Shown here: positions 58,329-64,000 of the stretch, one piece after another
How positions within the stretch are numbered: position 1 is the first letter of the stretch
Layout: every line of letters begins with the position of its first letter
NCBI GenBank assembly: GCA_047967505.1
Contig: CM106539.1
DNA: 64,000 nt
Source of the DNA: Dipteris shenzhenensis
Taxonomy: Eukaryota; Polypodiophyta; Polypodiopsida; Gleicheniales
Reading direction: 5' to 3' (one strand)
Program-made: the position numbers and the translations under genes
The notes under the pieces: generated by a model
The model's input: only the letters and a program-made list of their open reading frames with translations
Database searches by the model: none
Told to the model about the DNA's origin: nothing

Positions 58329-61300
58329 TCAAATAAGAGCATTTACATCAGCTGTATCATCTTGAGCCAAGTCTAAGGCGCCAAGCAAGTCTATCTCCAA
58401 CTCTATACCGAGTTGATCTCCTATATCATCATCGTACTCTAGTATCGTACGTTCACCTAAAAGTATTTGATCATCTTCTTCAATAAAGCTTAAGTGTGGT
58501 GATTGACCTTGATGATTGTTGTCTTCCTCGTCAATATCGTGATCTCCATCCTCCTCCCGTGCGATGTCATTATGTGCATCTTCCTCTTGCCTCATATGGT
58601 GATCTACATCTTCTTCGCTAGATTCATCAATTGGATCCGGCATTGGTAGTGGCATCTCCATATCCACATCTCGATCTTCAAAAATTTGCTTACTTCGTGG
58701 TGCAACTTGGATCACGTACCAATGTTTGGTGGAGTCTATTGCAAAGAGACCGCTACTATCTTTTCTCACTGTCGCATGGGGACCGTTGTAAGTAGTTCTA
58801 AACCATTTTACATCAAGAATGAAAATAGTAAATCGTCTGAAATCAATTTCATAGATGTCGCGTATGGTTCCACAATAATCCAACTGTGAGGAGAGAAGAT
58901 TGGTATCCGAAGCACTTGCTCGGCTATCTTGTGTGAAGTTAGCCATGACTCCACAATCATATGTGACTCTCTTTGAATCGATGCGTTCCACGTGAAAATG
59001 TCGTCCATATGACCATAATGCACTGTACTTTTTGTACTGTAAAAGAGCATCATTAAAACAATGAAGATGCACCTATTTTATAGCATATATTGCCACAAAT
59101 AATTACTTAATTATGTCAAGAGATAAGAAACTTACATGCACCATACATCCAGATGATAACTCCCGCTCGCGCTCGTTTATTGTCTCTCCATCACGTTCGG
59201 CTTTACGTACAGCCAGTTGTAGCCAATCAAGTGGCATGTGAGTAGGGAGAAGAGCCAGATCTCGTGGATATGGTTGTGATCGCCTGTACATTACTCTGAA
59301 TCTCGTCCTTGCATTTATTCTTTCTGCTTTGGCCACTTCATATCTCTCAATCCACTTCTGCATCTCAGGGCTATTGAGGATACAAAACTTATTGAATTTC
59401 TCCATTTGCTCTTCGCTCATCTTTCTTTCAATCCCTTTTCCTTGGGGGACCTCGCCAATGATGCGATCATCATCCTTGTTGTGCCAAGCTTGCGGCATAT
59501 CAGGATCCGTGGATGCAAGAAACTCTGTGATATATACTAATGACTCTTGCACAAGCCATCCCTCTGCCATGCTTGCTTCCGGTCTTGCTCTTTGTCTTAC
59601 AAACCCCTTTAAAGTTTTCGTAAACCGCTCGAGAAAAAACATCCATCGATTATGAACGGTACCTGCTATAGCCACCTCATCAACTATGTGCACAAGCAAG
59701 TGGACTTGAGTTGTCATAATGCTTGAGGGAAAGTGCTTCTCAAGCAAGCATACGGCTTCGATGGATTCCACCCTAGCCTTCTCGATGCTCGATATAGAGA
59801 TCTCTTTTTGAGATATCCACCTATTTCACATGTCCATGCATATGTAAGATATTTGAGATATCCACCTATTTCACATGTCCATTAAGAAACTACATAATGC
59901 GATTTGATAGTAAGCATACCTCACAATACCACAGATCTTGAATATAGCATTTCTAACATCTTCTTGTAAGCACCCTTTTATTATAATTGGAAGGATGAAC
60001 TATCAAAGCAACAATGAAGTCATGTCAACAATATAACATAATAATAATTACGCTAACGCATCACTATTATCGGTACACTAATTCTACTTAGAATACCTGT
60101 AAGACCTTGTGCCAATCATGGGACTTGAGGCCACTAAGCTTATTGTCCTTTGAAAATGCTCCTTTCAAGCAACGCACCCTATCGGTGTTTGAAAAGAGGC
60201 AATGTCTGCCTTGATCGCTGCCTCCTCCCTCGTAGAGAGGATCCACGTTGCTTTCGGGAGGACAAATTTTCCGGAAGCATGCACTTGGGGCCACAAACGA
60301 GACATCCTATTCATAGCACGCAAGTCTTCTCGCACTCCTCTCGAGTCCTTGGAACCAACCAAGTGTGCCCAAATGATGGTAGCCCCCACATTCTTGAAGA
60401 TATGCATGGGATCCAAGAGATGATTGATTTGTAACTGACCCCAATAAGGAAGCTCGTGAAAGATCGATAGCCTCTTCATACCAGGAGGAGGTTCCTCTCC
60501 ATTTGCCCTCCAAGCTTGAATCCAATCACTTGCTTTCAAATATGATGGTGGTGGATCAAGCTGACCTCCACGTGCGAGATGGTCGAGCAGAAGGTATCGA
60601 GCATGACCTTCATAAACATTTTTCCTCATATGTTTGGAGTAGCGTGCAAGCGATTTCAGAGCGGGTCCACAAACAGGACAAGCATGGTACCCACTTGTAA
60701 CAAGTCCTGCACGCGTGCATGAATATGTTAGTACAAGACATGTGTGCAAAAGAGAGTAAAAAAAGCATAATCCCTCATTGTACATGTAAAGACATAACCA
60801 CGTACCTGCGCACTCTCCATATCCTGGGTAGTCATGCATGGTCCATATCAAGATACCCCTGACCATAATATCATTGGTATGCCTAGGAGCTCTGGAAATA
60901 TCAAAGACCTGCACTCCTCTCCATAATATCTGTAACTCCTCTATCAAAGGTGCCATGTACACGTCCATGTTTTTTGCCTTGTACTTTCCTGGCACAAGTA
61001 GTGCAAGCATGAGGTGTCCCTTTTTTATTGTTAGCCATGGTGGGATATTGTAATTCACCACGACTATGGGCCATGTCGACCAAGATGTCAAGCATAACCC
61101 GAAAGGATTCACGCCGTCCATGGCTAGCCCAAGATGTAAGTTGCGTGGCTCTCTCGCAAAGTCCGGCCACTGATTATCTATGTGCTTCCAAGCTGCACAA
61201 TCTGCGGGAATCCTCAATGTGTGATCAGTGGACCGATGAGATGCATGCCATGTCATCAACTCCGCTATGGATTTGCATCGAAACATGTGTTGTATTCTTG

Positions 61301-62200
61301 CAATGATGGGAAAGTGTCTTAAGACCTTTACCGGTATTTGCTCACCCTGCAAGTCATCTCTATATCGTTGTTCCCCACACTTTGGACAACTAGCCAAATC
61401 TCCATGCTCACGACGAAAGAGAATACAATCATTACGGCAAGCATGGATGGTATCATAATCCATACCCACCATTGTTAGCATCTTTTTCGCTTCATCTCTT
61501 GATGCGGGCATGGTATTTGGTGCAGGCAACATCTTCTGGAGCAACCTATGACAAAGACACTATCCAAATGATGATTCTCAAAACAAACAATATCCAAATA
61601 ATGAGTCAAATTAATGCAAGGGCTAACCTCATTAAGGCCGAGACACTTGTATCCGACCACCCATACTGTACTTGTAGATTCAAGATTGAGAGACAAGCAC
61701 GTAGTTTAGACATCCTAGCACCCTCGTACAATTGTGTTGATTGCAACTCTCGCATTTTGACCTCAGACTCTGACATCATGTGTACGTGGGATGTAGTGCC
61801 CCTAAAAATGGAATCCATCATGTCGACCATACCCTCGTCGTCATCCGGGAGACTATAGTCTTGTTGAAAGTGAGAAGGTATATGTGTACCCTCGTCACCC
61901 TCCTCATCCTGTCATAAGCTCATTCGTGTAAATATAAGATCTTCTATTTCCTGGTATACAATAAGATTGCGAACTTAAATAGCTTTGACTTACCGATGAT
62001 CCATCAATATGTGCAACACCAACGGGGGGTACTGGTTCCGGATCCTCCCCATACATCCGCAAGTGGCGCATGATAATACGACGTTGATGTCGTACTTCTC
62101 GCTTGCAATGAGTGCAATGATAGTATAACCTCTCCGTAAGCCACTTCGTGCTCCCGGGCGTTGGTGCATCATCGGATGAGCTTCCACTCGTCCCTTCCAT
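58329..62200 (-). pseudogene. TNP2-like CACTA transposase, copy C (best family-1 copy)
   Basis: ATG at 62200; exons about 62200-62006, 61908-61628, 61545-60806, 60706-60097, 59999-59920, 59820-59136, 59037-58329, with GT-AG ends. Domains: CHCTHCKREV, TNP2 core (RNDCILFRREHG, CPKCGEQRYR, LAMDGVNPFG, TMHDYPGYG), LLDPMHIFKNV, DUF4218 and DUF4216, acidic tail. Two lesions: a 4-nt deletion near 60176 (GGGTGCGTTG versus GGGTACATGCGTTG) shifts the frame after FQTPIG, and a deletion at about 58721 fuses AIDSTKHW directly to YVIQVAP, removing the DUF4216 end, an intron and the next exon start, yet in frame. One extra Ile (GATIIWAHL) is also seen. Confidence 0.88.
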
Positions 62201-62436
62201 CTACACTTATAAAATCACAACATAAGCATGAAGAGGAGATATTGACAATTATAAGCATAGCATGTTTGAGCTTCTCTTGAGGCCATATAAAAAAAATGAC
62301 ATCGCTATATAGTAAGGATTGAAACAAAAAAGCCTATATAGTAAGGCTATATAGTAAGAGGAGATATTGACAATTATAAGCATAGCATGTTTGAGCTTCA
62401 CTTGAGACCATATAAAAAAAATGAACAGTAAGCGTC

Positions 62437-62535
62437 GCTATATAGCGACGCTCTGTTCTGTCGCTCTATAGCGACGTTTTTAATTAAAAACGTCGCTATA
62501 TAGTGACGAATAAGTGTCGCTATATAGCAACGCTG
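62437..62535. repeat. palindrome cluster upstream of TNP2 in C
   Basis: Four copies of the CGTCGCTATATAGCGACG type, one with CTCT in the centre, 240-330 bp before the TNP2 ATG. Confidence 0.85.
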
Positions 62536-63205
62536 TGGGTTAAAACCCGAAACGCCGAAACGCACGGCGTTTTGCTCAATCCATTCCCTAATCTCTCAAG
62601 TAAGCAACCCAAAATCTCCTCCCACCTATTTTCGATGACCTCCCATCTATTCTAAGCAACCTCCCACTCTATTTTCCACTCCTCACCCTTCTCCTACCTC
62701 TTGTACCCCCTCTCTATCCTTTTCCCTCTTTGGTTTCCTGAAATAAAGTTCTTCAAGAGGTGAGTTTGTTTCAACAATGTAGGTTGTTTGTTTGTTAGCT
62801 TTAGTTTTGTGAGTGTTTCTTCTTGTATTGCTAAACCTGTAAACTAGTTTTCATGCTTGATTTGAAAGGATTGAAACAAAAAACGAGATTTCAAGAAAGA
62901 AAGAAAACTCACCTCTTTTTTCTGTATTTCTCTTCCTTCTCTTTCTCCTTGTCTCCTCAATCTCCTCCTTTCCTTGTCTCCTCAATCTCCTCCCTTCAAG
63001 AAGTTGCTTTTGTAATCTCCTCTTTCCACTAACATCTTATTTGAAAAAATGGGTTGTTTTCTCTCTTTTGTACGTCCAGTCCACTACACCGAGCGGGACA
63101 TACTCTCTCTTTTGTAGGGCCAGTCCACTATACCGAGCGGGACATACTTTTACAGGTAAGTGCTTCCTCTCTTTTCCATTTATTATTTTTGTTATTTGCA
63201 TTGGC
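62536..63205 (-). promoter_or_regulatory. TNP2 leader region of C
   Basis: C/T-rich on the plus strand, no ORF. It contains a 27-32 bp direct repeat of TCCACTA(C/T)ACCGAGCGGGACATACT (about 63079 and 63124). Earlier, 62240-62420 holds a duplicated GAGGAGATATTGACAATTAT segment. Confidence 0.5.
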
Positions 63206-63236
63206 CTGCAGCTAGCGCCTTAAGCGCTAGCTGCAG
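63206..63236. promoter_or_regulatory. 31-bp palindrome at the array edge (C)
   Basis: Perfect 12-bp arms CTGCAGCTAGCG and CGCTAGCTGCAG around CCTTAAG. Confidence 0.6.
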
Positions 63237-64000
63237 TGATGGGCGTAGGAACCCTCTCTTCCCCTCTCACTCTTTCCTTCTTCCCCCTTCTCTTTTTCTC
63301 CTTTTTCCCCCTTCTCTTTTTTCCCTCTTCTCTTATTCTCTCTTTCCCCCTTCTCTCTTTCGCCCTCATCTCTTTTCCCTTCTCTCTTTCCTTTCCCTCT
63401 TATTCTCTATTTCCTTTCCCTCTTATTCTCTTATGCTTATGCTTCTCTCATTCCCCCTTCTCTATTTCCCCCTTCTCTCATTCGCATAAGCTCATGCTTA
63501 TGCTCATGCATGAGCATGAGCTTATGCTTAAGTTTCCGCATAAGCTTATGCTTATGCATGAACTTATGCGGAAATAGAGAATGAGAGAAGCTTATGCTTC
63601 TCTCATTCTCTATTTCCGCATAAGCTCCTTCTCTTTTTATGCATAAGCTCCTTCTCTTTTTCCGCATGAGCATAAGCATGAGCTTGAGCTTATGCTTATG
63701 CTTAAGCATAAGCATAAGCATAAGCTCATGCTTATGCTCATACATGAGCATGAGCTTATGCATGAGCTTATGCGGAAATAGAGAATGAGAGAAGCTTATG
63801 CTTATGCTCATTCTCTATTTCCGCATAAGCTCCTTCTCTTTTTCCGCATAAGCTCCTTCTCTTTTTCCGGATGAGCATAAGCATGAGCTTATGCTTATGC
63901 TTATGCTTATGCATAAGCATAAGCATAAGCTCATGCTTATTCTCATGCATGAGCATGAGCTTATGCTTAAGTTTCCGCATAAGCTATGCTTATGCATGAG
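63237..64000. repeat. hexamer array of C (start)
   Basis: Pyrimidine tract (complement of the GGGGGAAAGAGAGAA tract of B) to about 63430, then GCATAA/GCATGA hexamers and complements in self-complementary blocks up to the window end. Confidence 0.88.

Larger units (their letters stand above)
57940..64000. mobile_element. family-1 CACTA element C, inverted, running off the window
   Basis: Begins CACTACTACACACGCATCC (the 3' TIR type) right after ATCTTG in the DUF4216 exon of fragment E. Orientation is opposite to B: TNP2 on the minus strand, then leader, 31-bp palindrome and hexamer array. TNPA and the other TIR are outside the window; the predicted target duplication is TTG (57937-57939). Confidence 0.9.

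Overview
The window looks like plant nuclear DNA. It is almost wholly repetitive: spliced genes with GT-AG introns, CACTA-type transposons carrying the plant TNP2 / DUF4218 / DUF4216 / Transposase_24 gene set, a Ty1/copia fragment and Helentron-like helicase remnants. I cannot place the lineage more closely. No rRNA, tRNA, organellar or bacterial gene was seen. Nearly every coding region is broken, so this reads as nested transposon territory.

Layout. 1-8009: a higher-order satellite of about 1.74 kb units built on a short imperfect palindrome. 8.06-13.9 kb: a spliced plus-strand block encoding in order a ParB-N-like domain, a possible DNA-methyltransferase-like domain, an FCP1/SCP-type HAD domain and a SET domain. 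Each recognisable part carries a small disabling lesion. Its introns contain the same palindrome family as the satellite. 14.1-16.9 kb: a second satellite block between two ~0.7 kb direct repeats. 16.9-22.5 kb: a 5'-truncated CACTA copy (A) carrying a MITE. 22.5-26.4 kb: Helentron-like segment, copy 1. 26.4-28.6 kb: AT-rich DNA with two unassigned ORFs. 28.57-46.05 kb: a second CACTA-like family (family 2), into whose TNPA-like gene a 10.4 kb family-1 element (B, 34444-44841, TSD GCG) has jumped. B itself carries a 1.03 kb insertion. 46.05-47.54 kb: truncated family-1 copy D. 47.86-50.54 kb: 5'-truncated copia. 50.65-54.66 kb: Helentron-like segment, copy 2. 55.4-56.1 kb: OTU protease pseudogene. 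56.86-57.94 kb: family-2 end fragment, cut by the last family-1 element (C, 57940 to the window end).

How the parts fit. Family-1 elements have divergent genes: TNP2-like transposase toward one end and a Transposase_24 (TNPA-like) gene toward the other. Between them lies a long GCATAA/GCATGA hexamer array. The 16-bp palindrome GTCGCTATATAGCGAC clusters near both ends and upstream of TNP2, as expected for TNPA-type binding sites. Family 2 has the same divergent plan but uses TAGACGCG motifs. The least explained part is the satellite plus ParB/methyltransferase-like/HAD/SET block at 1-16.9 kb, which may be one large undescribed element or a captured gene block.
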